From the NCBI GenBank assembly GCA_026873275.1, contig JANTUC010000006.1, positions 1,054,001 through 1,118,000 on the forward strand: DNA of 64,000 bases, read 5' to 3'. Below are positions 23,255 through 35,641 of this stretch, in pieces. The stretch comes from Pseudopithomyces maydicus. Its lineage: Eukaryota; Ascomycota; Dothideomycetes; Pleosporales; Didymosphaeriaceae. Made by a program: the position numbers and the translations under genes. Position 1 is the first letter of the stretch. Each line of letters starts with the position of its first letter. The notes under the pieces were generated by a model. It was not told the DNA's origin, made no database searches, and worked only from the letters and a program-made list of their open reading frames with translations.

Positions 23255-24309
23255 GGCCGGCAGCTAGATAAAACAGATCGGAGCACAGAAATGCTCTAGG
23301 GTAGAGGAGGGCGATGTTACATACATCAAGATATCAAGATAAATGCACACCTACTGCGATGACGCCCTGCTATGATGACCGCCATTCCTCTTCAAGTTAG
23401 CAACTTTGGAACCTTGGAACTCTAGATGTCTCTGTCACGTGAAAGCTTAGAGCCCGCGGGCCCGGGCGCGTAGTTCTACCTGTCAAAGCCAGTGCTACAC
23501 TCAAATCGGCTTTTACGAAACATATTTTGATCAAACTGTGGTTCTGTATAGTCAAGATATTCAGCATTGACTTCAAGTAAATATAGTGCTGTTCCAAGCC
23601 TTGCAGCCGCAGCCAAATTAGGCGCGCTATCAGGTCACCTATTTCGGGTGCTTAGTTAATCCGTCGCATCCCTTAACCTAGCTAGACACTGAGATCCTCA
23701 GGCTGCACAGCCATGACTTCTCTTTGATAGGATAGAAGAATAATGGAAAAGACTGCAGTGGGAAGAAATTTCATTTTTACTCCAGCTCTTAGAAAGAGTG
23801 TACGTATAGCTAGTATCGATGAACATTCAAATGTTGAGAGCTACATGTGCAGTTTTGGGAGGCATTTTGTCACCTCCTATTGTTTAGGCGCTCCCAGGCG
23901 GGTGATGAGTGAGATGTTCCTCTGTGGCAAGGCTAATACAACCGAAAATTTATGAACCGTGGGTAAATAGGCACGCTCTCAGCCGCAGCGCCCGGGTCAG
24001 CATTGCCCAGATGTAAACAGGAATCTTGGCGGGGCGTTTACGCCTTGCGGAAGGGACCCGCAAACCAGCCCTATAGGAGAATCGCCCCGCAAAATTTCTG
24101 CCTATGATTTGTGGATTGTCTTCCCAGTCTGTTATTTCAGCTGCCATCGAATCCGCTAAAGAACATAGTGCTTCGGAAATACCGGTAGGCGACCATGTTA
24201 GGGGAGACATCGGAACCAAGCCACAGAATTTACGACAAGGGAGGGGTGTATCCTCAAATATTATCTTCCGTCCTGAGTGAGCTCTGGGAGTAGTGTTTGG
24301 GCAGCCACA
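23255..24309. other. Intergenic, 1.05 kb
   Basis: Divergent region between the VOC and membrane-protein genes. Frames at 23743-23955 and 23950-24219 are short, unlike known proteins and unsupported by splicing. Nothing else seen. Confidence 0.45.
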
Positions 24310-26316
24310 ATGCCATCGTCGACCTCAACACCATTCCTTACTAGTAGGAACTCATACGATTCTTTGAAAAAACCGTCTGGAAAACATGCGAGATCATTTT
24401 GGACTTGGGCTACCATCTCGCGTCTTCAACTAGAGCTCTTGCTCACCATTCCGCCGCTATGTTTCCTCGTCTTCGCAGGCTTAACGGTTCGAAACTCAGG
24501 CAGACATGTTGACGAGTACCCGGTCCCTTATCTACAGAGAGCAGCCACGTACGGCCCGACAGTCTTTCCCATCATATTTGCAGCAATTGTCGGGAATCTT
24601 TTTAAATCTGTTGCTTCTTGGAGGTTGGAAGCAAAAAGTGGAATTTCTGTACTGAACCTGGAATATCTTTTGAGTAGTCGCACTGTCTTCAGTACTGTTA
24701 CGACTCCTTTCAATTTACGGAGAGTTACCTTTATGACGCCCTTTATAATCGGAATCTGGATTCTATCGCCACTCGGAGGTCAAGCAGCATCACGTATCCT
24801 ACAAATCGCACCCAGCACCAAAAATACGACCGTACCATTTCAGTATTTCGAGGTACACGAGTTGAAAGATCCACATCTCGCATTCAACGACGCAGCCAGA
24901 TTTAACCAAACCGGTGAATTCCTATATGGCCTCTTCGTTGCTGCTCTATTGACTCCTGGGAAAATTGAGCCTCGGGACATCTTTGGACACGCACGCATAC
25001 CTATGATTGAAACTTGTAAAGATTCAAATTCAGAGGGGTGGCACTATCTTAACCCTGGGAATGAATGCCGCTACTCCTCCCTTTTTGGACTGCCTATCAA
25101 AGGTGCGAGTGTCAACACCAACAGCACGCTCCGCATAGAAACGTCATATGTTTTTACCGATTGCAAGACTGTTCAGACGACCTATGCGGACAGTGAATCT
25201 GCGACTGCCATGATTGATGATTTTCAGGGAATCGACTTAGAAACCGGCGACCCTATTAATAAAAACTTTATGGCAGTTAGTAACGGCGCCAACTTCTCAC
25301 AAGCTAATATAATGCTCGCTGTACCCCCAAATGGCTCGAATATATCGGAACCGTTGCCAGATAAGTTAATCTTCGCAACTTTTGACGTAGAAAACCTCCA
25401 GTCAACCAAGGCAAACTGTAACTTGACCATGAAAGATGTCGAGGTGGATGTAGCCTGTAACGGGCAAATATGCACTAGCAAGCGTATAAAATATTCTAAG
25501 GTGTCCACGGAGCGTTCTGGAACTGGTTTGTTCAAAAGATACTGGCCTGAATTACCTGGTGATCTGGCCCGCCTGTTCTGGTGGAATTTTGTTTATTCAG
25601 TCGCTCGTAAAGCGAATACGGACAAGTCTTTCCCCTTTGTTGAAAACTATCTCCTGACATCGGACGCTTCCTCCTACAGTCTGGACCAAGCCAATATATA
25701 CTCAAGACGACCCGTTTCAATCAATGACGAGGAATATTCGCAACGATTCACTCAGCTTATCAATACCTTCTGGATAGCAATGCATGGTAGCATGGCGCTG
25801 ACTGGAAATTTTACTTCCTACTATGCGCCTGAACCGGTAAATTGGGTATGGAAAGAGGAGGACATTCAGAAGATCGATCCTGATTCTGATTTGCGGAGCC
25901 AGGCAATGATGACTCTGATGCAACGGCAGAATGTTCGAAACATAACAGGTGATCAAGTTCCAGATCGGTTGGAAATGCACTACGTGCTTGGGTGGACCGT
26001 AGTACTGGTCATATCTTCTACAGTTATGTTACTTGCCAGCATAGTGTCTGCTGTCCTGGGGACGCTGAGGCAAGGTCCGGACCTATTGGATCGGACGGGT
26101 GTTATGCTCCGGGACAACGCCTATGTTCGCATTGACGATATGCATGCAAGCTCGGTGGAAGATGGATTTGACCAAGCACGGCGTTTGAAAAACGAGAGGC
26201 TTTGCGTAGGCGACGTAAAAGATAAAGAGGATGAAGACGTGGGATACATTGCGCTGGGAACTTTGAATGCGGTTACGCCAATGAGACGAGCCCCTAAAGG
26301 AAGGTTGTACAAGTAG
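24310..26316 (+). CDS. Large membrane protein of unknown function, 668 aa
   Basis: Single exon; the first ATG is 24310. A polar, Ser/Lys-rich N-terminus of about 40 residues is followed by a membrane helix (LELLLTIPPLCFLVFAGL), a second near YGPTVFPIIFAAIVGNLF, and a third (FMTPFIIGIWILSPLGG). The SPLGGQA motif is widespread in uncharacterised fungal membrane proteins, often next to DUF3176-type regions. A large lumenal or extracellular loop of about 430 residues follows, with many N-glycosylation sequons and paired cysteines. One last helix (LGWTVVLVISSTVMLLASIV) precedes a charged cytoplasmic tail. Four helices with a glycosylated ectodomain would suit a cell-surface protein; function unknown. 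Confidence 0.75.
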   Translation: MPSSTSTPFLTSRNSYDSLKKPSGKHARSFWTWATISRLQLELLLTIPPLCFLVFAGLTVRNSGRHVDEYPVPYLQRAATYGPTVFPIIFAAIVGNLFKSVASWRLEAKSGISVLNLEYLLSSRTVFSTVTTPFNLRRVTFMTPFIIGIWILSPLGGQAASRILQIAPSTKNTTVPFQYFEVHELKDPHLAFNDAARFNQTGEFLYGLFVAALLTPGKIEPRDIFGHARIPMIETCKDSNSEGWHYLNPGNECRYSSLFGLPIKGASVNTNSTLRIETSYVFTDCKTVQTTYADSESATAMIDDFQGIDLETGDPINKNFMAVSNGANFSQANIMLAVPPNGSNISEPLPDKLIFATFDVENLQSTKANCNLTMKDVEVDVACNGQICTSKRIKYSKVSTERSGTGLFKRYWPELPGDLARLFWWNFVYSVARKANTDKSFPFVENYLLTSDASSYSLDQANIYSRRPVSINDEEYSQRFTQLINTFWIAMHGSMALTGNFTSYYAPEPVNWVWKEEDIQKIDPDSDLRSQAMMTLMQRQNVRNITGDQVPDRLEMHYVLGWTVVLVISSTVMLLASIVSAVLGTLRQGPDLLDRTGVMLRDNAYVRIDDMHASSVEDGFDQARRLKNERLCVGDVKDKEDEDVGYIALGTLNAVTPMRRAPKGRLYK

Positions 26317-27941
26317 TGTCATTCTTAGAGTTGATTATCAAGATAAGAGCAATATGAACAGCAAAAAACTGGGATAGAAGATGTACATACAAACATATGC
26401 AGGCAGAATGGGTTTCTATACATTCACAGATGCATGATAAACAATTGCAGGGTTTGTTTGCCTATGCTGAAACGATGATCCGATACGAGAACGACTACTA
26501 ATAGTGTTCAACAGTGTGAGCGTGGTGTCAACTTCCAAAATCAGAAGATGAAAGGACATAGCCCAACGGCCGGATAATATGAGGTTTTCACAAGGCGGCC
26601 AGCGGGTGTCTGCGCCGGTACTAGCGCGATATTTTGAGAACAAAATTGGGGACTGCTGCATTGGCATGACCTTGCGCAGTCTTATCGAGGGTGCTGTTCG
26701 ACAAAGCAGCCCAGTAGCACTAGGAAATTCTGTATAAGGGTCGTGAATCGTACTACGCTTAGATTAAACCGAGTTTTGTGAAATCCCTGATCGACGAGGC
26801 GAGGGAAAAATCCACCCAAAAAATCCGGCTAAAGATCTTCAACGCAAATCTAAGGGGGTTGGCGCCGACGGACAAGAGCAGTATGCAACAGGTCAACATC
26901 GACAGGTTAAGACTTAACACAAAGAGAGGCAAAGGTGATGATGGTGCCATCTGAGCCCAGAGGTCAGAGAAAGAAAGAAAAAATAGGAAAATCGAGCGAG
27001 TGGACCGGAAATTGCATTCGAGTTATATGTATACACTTCGCGCAGCCTAATATTCGTAAAAATGTACACACCCGTGAAAAGGGTTCGGGGGTCCAAAGAC
27101 TCTGAGACATATTCCTTATGTTATACGAGCTTCGAGCAGGGCTCGGGATCCATGGCCGAAAGCGGAAAATCCACGTGTGCATAGCGATATTTATGGGGAC
27201 TGGTGACAGGAGTGACAGTCTTTAATGATGATGGTCTTTGCACGACCCTGCGAGCTGATCGAACGCCCAAGCAATGTCGTACCCCATGTACGGCTGAAAC
27301 TGTAGTGCCAGCGAACGGAGTTTGCAAAGGGAGGGAAGACACATCATGTCTACTTGGGGACAGAACTGTGGACATGACTGAGATGTGCCGTTATCGATAT
27401 CATCATAAGTGGGCTGCATGGCCATCTAGTCCCAGGCCGCGCGGATCGGGCGCTAATACGGAAGACCCTCGGTCCCTGAACCCCTGACCACGAGATACCT
27501 ACCTAGCTGGATCTTTCGCCCGTGCGTAGACCCTGCGTACTTACCTATTCGTATCACCGGCTTGTGGAGCGACACTCGCGCCTTGGGCACTCACCCCTCG
27601 CCCCCTCCCCCGAAATATACGCTGTGACAAGCGTCGCAACCTCTCCCTCTTTCAGCATTCCCCAATGTTTCAAATAACACCGCTGGAGGCTAGATCCTTC
27701 CGAGGAATAAAATCTATATCGCCGGGAACAGCGCCACATTTCCAAGGTGCCAAGGGTTCAGTACGCCTGTTTCTGAGCGCATGAACAGGCTACCCGAGGC
27801 CTGTGATGGAACTAGACTGCGGACACAGCTGAGCTTGGACACGTTTGAGCCGTGTCTTCGTGCACACCTGTCCATTCCATCCCCGAGAGTATATAGTGAT
27901 GGCGAGGTCCAGGTGCCCCCGCCGTTTGCAATGTCGCTACA
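26317..27941. other. Intergenic, 1.6 kb
   Basis: No coherent gene. Several frames of 60-95 codons overlap on both strands, the usual background at this base composition. The last few hundred bases are the upstream region of the desaturase gene. Confidence 0.45.
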
Positions 27942-29877
27942 ATGTCACACAACGCGCCCCAGTTTGTCCATGTCGCAGAAGTTTCGCGTCTGATTGCGCA
28001 CGATCGCCAGGTCGTCATTTACGAAGGCCACGCCCTGGATCTGTCCTCATGGATCGATAGACATCCTGGAGGACGCCTCCCTATCTTGCACATGGTAGGG
28101 AGAGATGCTACAGATGAGATTAATATGTCAGTACCCACCAATTCCTAGTTGCAGCGTTTCCATCGTACCGCGTTCCCTAAATCGGAATGGCGATGTTTTG
28201 ATTGGTTTCGCACTACTTACCTCTTCTACACAGCTACCATTCCTCCCGCACTCTTCTTTGTATGAAGAAATATCGCATTGGCCGCATACACGAACCATGG
28301 ACGAATCTGGAGCCCCCGATCCGCTCACCAGATTTCTACAAGAATATCGCGACGCCCAAAGATGAACGAACGAAGGAAGCCCTCGAAAAAGACTGGGAAA
28401 AGCACATCCACAGTCGCGCGAGTGCGGACTTGAGCCCTGTGCGTCTACTCTATAATAATACCACGCTCTCCGGCGCGCGTATCGTCAGCCTTTGCTGACC
28501 TTTGAACCCGAAGCCCGCGGACGCCCCCAAAAGCGTGGGAAGCGAAAGCGCTTTGAATTCGCTACACCCAGAAAAACAACCTCTCATACCAGTACATGTT
28601 TCTTCGAGAAGCGATGGGTTGGAAGGCGCTAATGAATTGGTGGTCAAGCGCCAACGCTATGCGGCGGACTTGGAGCAGAAAGAAATTGCGGATGGCCTTC
28701 GCGATAACCCGTCAGTAGATGCGAAGACACAGCGCGCCATCGTCCTGGAATACCGAGCACTGCATCAGAAAATCAAAGATCAAGGGTTGTATACTTGCCG
28801 CTATAGCGCATACGCGCTCGAAAGCGTTCGCTATGCCATTCTTTTTGGTACCTTTCTGTACCTACTACATGTGAAGTGGTATCTCACATCTGCACTTGCG
28901 CTGGGCTTGTTTTGGGTACGTGGCCCTCCATTCATTTGTTGCTAATAATGCTGACATCTTCACAGCAACAAATTATGTTCACGGCTCACGATGCTGCACA
29001 CTGTGGGATCACAGCGAACTTTACGATCGACACACTCATCGCAGCGTTCGTCGCAGATTTCTGCTGCGGCCTCAGCATTGGCTGGTGGAAGTCGTCCCAC
29101 AACGTGCACCACCTCATCACCAACGACCCGACCCACGACCCAGACATCCAGAACACACCTCTTTTCTCCACTTCTCCAACCTTCATGAAGTCCATCCTAA
29201 GCTCATTCTACAACTTCCGATTCGTCTGGGACGGCGCCGCAGATTTCCTGGTTCCCTACCAAAAATACACCTACTACCCAGTCATGGCGCTAGCCCGATT
29301 CAACCTCTACCTTCTCTCATGGCTACATCTCGTTAGCCCACGAGCAGCCCAGCTCGGAGCAGCATGGTGGACCCGTCCCGTCGAAATCGTCTTCATGGCG
29401 TGCTACTGGTTCCTCTTCGGGTACTGCCTTGTGTGGAGCACGCTTCCCACATGGCCCACACGCGTCGCTTTTGTGCTCATCTCGCACATGGTCACCATGG
29501 TCTTGCATGTGCAGATCACGCTCTCTCATTGGGGGATGCCCACTGCGGATCTGGGACCCACGGAGTCGTTCGCCCAGCGCCAGCTCAGGACCACCATGGA
29601 TGTTGACTGTGCGTCTTGGCTCGACTTTCTGCACGGGGGCCTGCAGTTCCAGGCTGTGCACCATTTGTTCCCGAGGGTGCCGAGGCACAACTTGCGGGAG
29701 GTGCAGAGCCTGGTGCGAGATTTCTGCGAGAGCACGCAGATCCGGTACCAGTGTTATGGGTTTGTGAAGGGGAATCAGATCGTGTTGAGTAGGTTAGAGG
29801 AGATTGCGAAGATGGTTACGACCCTAGTGGATTGTCAGAAGTTTATGGCTGAAACTGGGGAGAGCGGTTTGCATTGA
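27942..29877 (+). CDS. Delta-8 sphingolipid desaturase (cytochrome b5 fusion)
   Basis: Endoplasmic-reticulum front-end desaturase that introduces the delta-8 double bond into the long-chain base of fungal glucosylceramides. Four exons, 27942-28126, 28234-28438, 28514-28915 and 28966-29877, give 567 aa. The N-terminus is a cytochrome b5 domain with the haem motif HPGG (WIDRHPGGRL). The desaturase domain has three histidine boxes: HDAAHCG just after intron 3, HNVHHLITNDPTHD, and the front-end type box in LQFQAVHHLFPR, in which Gln replaces the first His. Hydrophobic helices flank the boxes. Intron 2 uses a GTGCGT donor and has a CTGAC branch point 14 bases before its AG. Length and architecture match fungal SLD proteins. 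Confidence 0.92.
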
Positions 29878-30230
29878 TGAGGTAGTGTTAGAGAGGAATG
29901 ACCAGATTTCATACATCCAGTTTAATACGTTATATTCAGTGATACCAAGGTGGTAATAGATAGAGACATTTATAGATTTATGGATGCAAATGTGTCCGCG
30001 GCTAACCGGAACAACAAAAATATTTGAAACCTCGATATTCGACACTTTTGAGCATATCATCTTCGGAATTTCGCAGTACGCTTTGAAAGATGACGTGATC
30101 TCTATGCTGGTAGATTAGACAATAGCCCAATCCGACGAAGCGAAGTTCGCCATAAGCAACTAACACTCAAGCAGGCCGTTTCCTTTCTAGTAAGATCATT
30201 GTCTATTTCTAGTCGATAAATGTATACATC
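29878..30230. other. Intergenic between convergent genes
   Basis: 3' flanks of the desaturase and of the unknown gene on minus. Nothing else seen. Confidence 0.4.
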
Positions 30231-32244
30231 TCAAGAACGTCCTCCCGCTGCTTGTGGTTGGAGCTTGTCCCTCAACGCGATCCAAAACAAAATCCTAGCC
30301 TTCCACATACTATCCCACTCTTCCATCTGTCCCTTTACTGGGAACCCAGTATATACCTGGAATGGATGATACATAGCCAAAGGCCAAAGGTCCTTGGGCC
30401 GCTGCACAAGGCCGGTGAGTTGCGGATATAGGTCGTCGAACAGCAAGCGGCCAAGGACTCTCATCTGGTTATTATACCCTGGAGCGGTCTCCGAGACAAG
30501 GAGGGGCCTGTATGTCATTGTGTCGATGAGCTTAAGGTATCCGTCGTTGTCTCCCGCACACTTGATGCTACCGAAGTTGGGCTTCGGACTCATGTATGAG
30601 TCGAAACACTCAGAGTCGACCACCAGGAAGTCAAACTTCAGGACGCGCCTACGACAATGAGGGGAGTTTCTGAAGATGTTGAAGTGACTGCGGTAAAATT
30701 GATTAGTGGCGGTTCTTTTGAAACCTGGAGAATAAGCTCACCGCTTTGCTGCTTCGATATCATCATGCGGGAGGCGATGATCTTGGCCATTAATCCATTG
30801 GATATCCTACAGGTGAGTATTAGAATATGCACAACTGAATAGATGTACCGTTACTTTCCATATTCTGCTTGACTGATCCAAACCCTTCAACACCTTGGCC
30901 AGATTGATGAAACTCGGTATAAAGCTTGGAAAGGAATGCTTCCCACTGCTCATGAGATGGCTTGTGCGTCAACATGTATCCAACGAAACCCCATTTTTGG
31001 TCTTTGGGCCCACCACGACTCAGCGACCACTGCGTCCGTGAGTGGATTATGTTGATCCACGGCTCACGTTGAAGTGGCATGGGATTACCCCGCTGAACCT
31101 GTCGTACGTGGTCATTATTGCTATGAGTCTCATCGAGCACGGCAAGAAATTTTGAGCGATCATGGTATAGCATGGTAGGGTCATCCTGAAACTCTTCAGC
31201 CAATGGCCATGGCCTCGCTGCGGCCAGCTCCTCCTGTTGATCCCATCGGAACGGAAGCGGGAACAAAGACCCAACTACCTTCGTATCATCAGGTGAGGCT
31301 GTGAAGCCAAGATATCCATCCAGTGGCATCATGATGTAGGCATCGGCTCTAAGAAGTAGGCGCTCGAGATCTGACCAGATCTCACCACACCTTTTGGCTT
31401 CAGCTTGGGAGTTTGCGTCGCCGCTTTGATCAACAGAAGTGTTATACTCAGCTCTTGCCTTTGCGATGGTTGTTTTCACACTAATTTGGAAGAACGAATG
31501 TGTCCGCGTCACCATGGTGTTGAATAGTGACTTGATGTAATCTAGCCAAAGTGCACGCATATCGAGTTTTGTTTGAACACCCTTCTCTTCTCTGCGTTCA
31601 TTCGCAGCACGTTCAAAAGTCTCCAGTTCACGAGCGATGTGATTAAAGCTGTCTTTCATGAGCCTCTGGGTATCGGGATCCCCTAGCCATGTGAATGTCT
31701 GGATGATATCAAATAGGAATTCGAACACGCTCTGCCAATTCTTGGTGTCGTCAAGCTTCCTTGCTTTCCACTGGCCGCCAGACATGGGCGTCATGCCCTC
31801 GAACAAACGAGCCCGCATGCATGAAATTCTGCGAGGGACCTCAATACAGAGATTGTCGGGTGTGTTCAGTAGACGCCCTGTTAGATCGGAAGATGTGTTG
31901 CTCCAAGGCGCCTTGGCCCATTCTGCGTAGGGTTTTCCAAGTAAGAGCACTTCATCCTCGGTAATCAACGGAAGCAGAGTTTTGCCACCGCTAGGAAGAT
32001 TTCCCTCAAAGCAATAGTCGATGAAAAAATATAAAGTACTAGAAGGGATGATTCGTTCAGCTGGGAACATTAGCTACGCCGATGAGCTTTGGCAGAATCG
32101 GAATCGGGGTGCCTTGCCCACTGATAACCTCTCCACATGTTTCAGATTGAACTTTGCCCGAGGTGCGGAAAGTACCAATAGGGGGTTGAGCATGCCAGCA
32201 AGAGGATGCGACGGGGGTAGATACGGTGGGTCCTGATCGTCCAT
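30231..32244 (-). CDS. Hypothetical fungal protein, structure partly unresolved
   Basis: A long coding region I do not recognise. The main open frame runs 30820-32070; two downstream exons, 30742-30806 and 30231-30687, join through AAGCG|T (HDDIEAAKRHFNIFRNS) and end at 30231. The donor linking the main exon to 30806 is uncertain; a phase-0 GTCAAG donor just upstream of 30900 would work. At the 5' end the same frame continues upstream to an ATG at 32244 (MDDQDPPYLPP) but is interrupted by TAG at 32074-32076. That could be a 39-nt intron (GTAGCT...TTCTAG), unusually short, or a real stop. No signal peptide or clear membrane helix. Regions rich in Trp and charged residues look globular and conserved, so the locus is probably a gene. 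Confidence 0.55.
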
Positions 32245-32403
32245 GGTGCTGAACTGGCGATGGAGGAAAACAAATTTGCAAGGTTCGCAGATAGGAGTGA
32301 AGTGGGGGCGGATAGTACTTAAGACGCGTTCGAGATTAGGCAGTGACGTGTCTTAGCGCGGTTCTAGCGCGCTTGGCCGGACATTTGCATTTCTACCTAA
32401 TTC

Positions 32404-33627
32404 TTAATCCTGCCTGGCAGGATCCAACTCAATTCTACCCACAATATCATCGATCTCCCTCAGCACATCCGGTGTGAGCTTATCCAACACCTGCAATGCC
32501 TTACAGTTCTCTACCACCTGCTCGGGCTTGGACGCGCCAGTTATCACTGATGACACGTTTGGATTCTTCAAGCACCAAGCTAACGCGAGCTGTGACTGAG
32601 TGACACCCAGTTTGTCGGCGATGGGCTGGTCGTTGTCAATACCGTACTGTAAAAAATGAGTGGGAAAATTCCAGCCTACCTTTAGTTTTCTTGCGCTTTC
32701 AATCATCTCTTTCCAGCTATCGTTGCCATACGAATCCCTCATGCTGTTCACGAAGCGGTCCTTGCCTTCGGCGAACCGGGACCCTGCGGGTGGTGCGTCG
32801 GGGCTATCATTGTACTTTCCACTCAGAACTCCAAACTTGAGGGGTGAGAATGTTGTGAGGCCGAGACCGAAGCGCGAGTACAGCCTTTGGAATTCTCCCT
32901 CAACCTTCTTCCTGGCCAGCAAGTTGTATTGAGGTTGTTCGACGACTGGAGCGATGAGACCTAGTTGCTTCGCAATACCGCATGCTTCAGCGATCTCATC
33001 CGCGGACCATTCACTTGTACCCCAGTACATTGCCCATCCCTTGGTTTCAATCACATGGTTGAAAGCCCGCACTGTCTCCTCCATGGGCGTCAACCTGTCC
33101 GGACGATGTGCGTATACGATGTCCACATACTCAAGATCCAATCTCTTCAGCGAGGCACGGAGACCTTCAATAATGTGCTTGCGCGAAAGTCCGTGGTTGT
33201 TGATCAGGACTTCACCGTTGCAGGCGCCCCAGTTTAGCTTGGTGCTGATGACAATATCACTTCGGTTCCATCCAAACTTCTTGATTGCTTGGCCCATTAC
33301 AATCTCGGATTTTCCAGCGGTGTAGTTCTCGGCCGTGTCGAAGAAAGTAACACCGCAGTCGTATGCTTGCTTCATGCAGGCAAACGTACCCTCTATTCCC
33401 TGTTTCAGTACCAATGGTCTAATCAACAATCTCTCAAAGGCTCACCATTCTCGACATGGCCACCAAATCTGGAATCTGTCAGTATTGTACGAACCTCTTC
33501 AAACAACAAACACCTGTCAAACTACTCACGTGAGCCATCCACCCAAGCCTAGGGCAGAAACATGCAAACCAGAGTTGCCGAGACGGCGGTATTGCATGCC
33601 AGTCTTTCGAGGTTCTTCCCAAGCCAT
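32404..33627 (-). CDS. Aldo-keto reductase, Kv-channel beta-subunit type
   Basis: NADPH-dependent aldo-keto reductase of the AKR6/AKR7-like group. Four exons, 33530-33627, 33446-33468, 32680-33392 and 32404-32625, join into 351 aa. Exon 1 starts MAWEEPRKTGMQYRRLGNSG. The 23-base second exon supplies TFGGHVEN and is essential for the frame. Catalytic residues are Asp and Tyr in FFDTAENYTAG, Lys in ISTKLNWG and His in VYAHRPDR. The cofactor-binding end has SSVITGASKPEQVVEN. The last intron is 54 nt without an in-frame stop, so unspliced RNA would still read through. Cytosolic; substrate unknown. Confidence 0.9.
33446..33468 (-). other. Micro-exon of the aldo-keto reductase gene
   Basis: A 23-nt exon flanked by a CCAG acceptor and a GTGAGC donor. 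It restores frame and the conserved GGWLTFGGHVENE segment of the family between exon 1 and exon 3. Gene finders easily miss it and would then start the protein late, at 33429. Confidence 0.8.
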
Positions 33628-34001
33628 GATGTCGATCTAATCGGGATATTCACGTTACAGCAACAATAAACGAGAAAGATGTTCTGGTCATCGAGAAGCC
33701 AATAGCGGGGTTTCTTGGTATATAGAGGCACGTGAATAAATTTTCACCTGGTCGGGTTTACTGCTACATCGAGAAAGGTCACACTCATCTGCACGACTCT
33801 GGGTGTGCCCCGCACTGGAACATATTGCGTGCGAATTTCTGGAGCTCGGCTGTAAGACTTTCCTGATTCTACCAAGCATAGCGCAGACGCGGGGAAGCCC
33901 GTCGGACCCACCCAGCATTGGTGAGGCGAGGCCCGCCGATGTGCAGCCGCGACTAACCATGAGATTTGACCGAGCCGCTACCATCCCGAAACGCGGATAC
34001 T
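33628..34001. other. Intergenic
   Basis: Upstream of the aldo-keto reductase gene and downstream of the MFS gene. No gene seen. Confidence 0.4.
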
Positions 34002-35641
34002 CTAGATGACGAACCTGAAATCCAACCTCTTGTTACCGTCTCGCTCACGAGCTTCCAGATCCGACTGGTACAAAGCCTTCTCCTCCGCGGTCATCGCGTC
34101 CCACTGCTTCTCCTTCTTCTTGTTCAAGTGAACCAACACTTGGCGCTGGACTACCATTGTAACAAGCGCCAAGGCACAGATGGCAACGCAGACCTTGTTA
34201 CCTTGCTTGTAGTATGGTGAATCGTATTTGCGGTAGATTTGTGAGCCGATCAACGAGCCGATCTGCACAATGACGTTGTAGGTTGCTGCTGTGATAGCCC
34301 GCTTCTTCACATCGAATGTGTTTTCCGAAATCCAGGACGAGATGAGAGGATGGAAATACGGGTACCCAGAGATGAGAGTGATGAGCGTAAAGCGAGACCA
34401 CTCGCGGCCACCGTCTGGTATAGTGATGAGCGCTACCAACAGTGGCATTATCCAAAATTCACCAAAGAGGATGTGCAAGGTACGCTCGTTGAAGTGATCG
34501 CTACTCCATGCAAGAGTCAACATCGTCACGATCTGGAGAGCGGCCGAGGGGATCGTCAGCATGTTCGAATTGAACGTCGAGAAGCCGAGGCGCTTCAAGG
34601 TCAGGCTAAGATATCCGGTGACGGGCGTAGCAGGAATGTAAGCAACCAATCCGAGGAAGTAAAGCCCCCACATGGCAGGGTCGCTCCACGCCGCTTTGAT
34701 GTCCTTGAATGTAGCTGGTTCCCGTAGCGCTGTTAGGCCCTTTGCCGGGTCGTCGCGGAGGATGCGCTACGCTTGTCAGTCTTGTTTACCACCAGATTAC
34801 GAGATCAACTCACATTGACCATGATCACTTCCTCGCGCTCGGTGTACCATCCCTTGCGGAACAGAAGTCCCTTTGTTCCGACCGGCGAAGAAGGAAGCCA
34901 TACGTAGGACACAAGAGCGATGACAACGGTCAAAAGACCCTCGAGCAAGAATAGCCAGAACCATCCAGGTTTTCCTTGGATGCCGCGCATCTCGAGAATA
35001 CCTGCAGCTAGCAGTGCAGAAATGACGCGCGCAACGTTCAAAGTGGACCAGAAAGCTGCCAGGCGGATGGCCAACTCCTTGGATTTGTAAAAGTAGGTCG
35101 AGAACAAGATGACACCAGGAATGAAGCCGCCCTCGCAGGCACCGATCAAAGCGCGGGTGATGTAGAACGACGTGCGGTCGTGCATCCAGGCCTGCGCCCA
35201 AGAGACGGTTCCCCACATGAGCATCATGGTGGGCAAGATGTACTTGAATCCAAAGCGCTTGGTCAGGAACTGGACCGGGAATTCAGCAGCCATGAAGCAC
35301 ACGAGCTGGATGGTTGTTCCATTGTTGTAATCGTCGGTGGTCAGGTTGAGATCGTCGAGCAGTTTGTCGGTCAAGGCATTGCCCAAGTTGCCTCGGTCAA
35401 GTTGCAGGCCGAACATCATGACACAAAGCCATGAAAGCAGGAACAAATCGGTCTTGAAGACAACGCGTTTCTCCTCTGCTTCTGTCCATGTTGCGGATGG
35501 GTCGAAGCGATGGTGGCCTTCGTAGGAGTGGTGAGGAGGTATGATATCCGCGAGCTCACTTCGTCCGACCTTGGTAGGCTGCTTGAGGGATCCAAGGTCC
35601 TCGCTGATTCTTGTCGGGGCAACCTCGATATCAGCGCCCAT
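34002..35641 (-). CDS. MFS transporter, Dal5/Soa1 (anion:cation symporter) family
   Basis: Twelve-helix plasma-membrane symporter of the allantoate permease family, which takes up allantoate, nicotinate, pantothenate or sulfonates. Exons 34814-35641 and 34002-34766 give 530 aa. The polar N-terminus is followed by helix 1 with FLLSWLCVMMFGLQLDRGNLGNA, whose DRGNLGNA is the family hallmark. Next come RALIGACEGGFIPG and GWFWLFLLEGL; the second half begins RILRDDPAKGL and carries AITAATYNVIVQIGSLIGSQIY. The gene is divergent from a TauD-type dioxygenase with 433 bases between starts. Yeast Soa1, in the same family, carries sulfonates, so a sulfonate/taurine transporter is a reasonable inference, not proven. 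Confidence 0.88.

Noticed and set aside
24277..24309. Longer start for the 668-aa membrane protein at 24277
   Set aside because: The first codon there is GTG; the first ATG is 24310.
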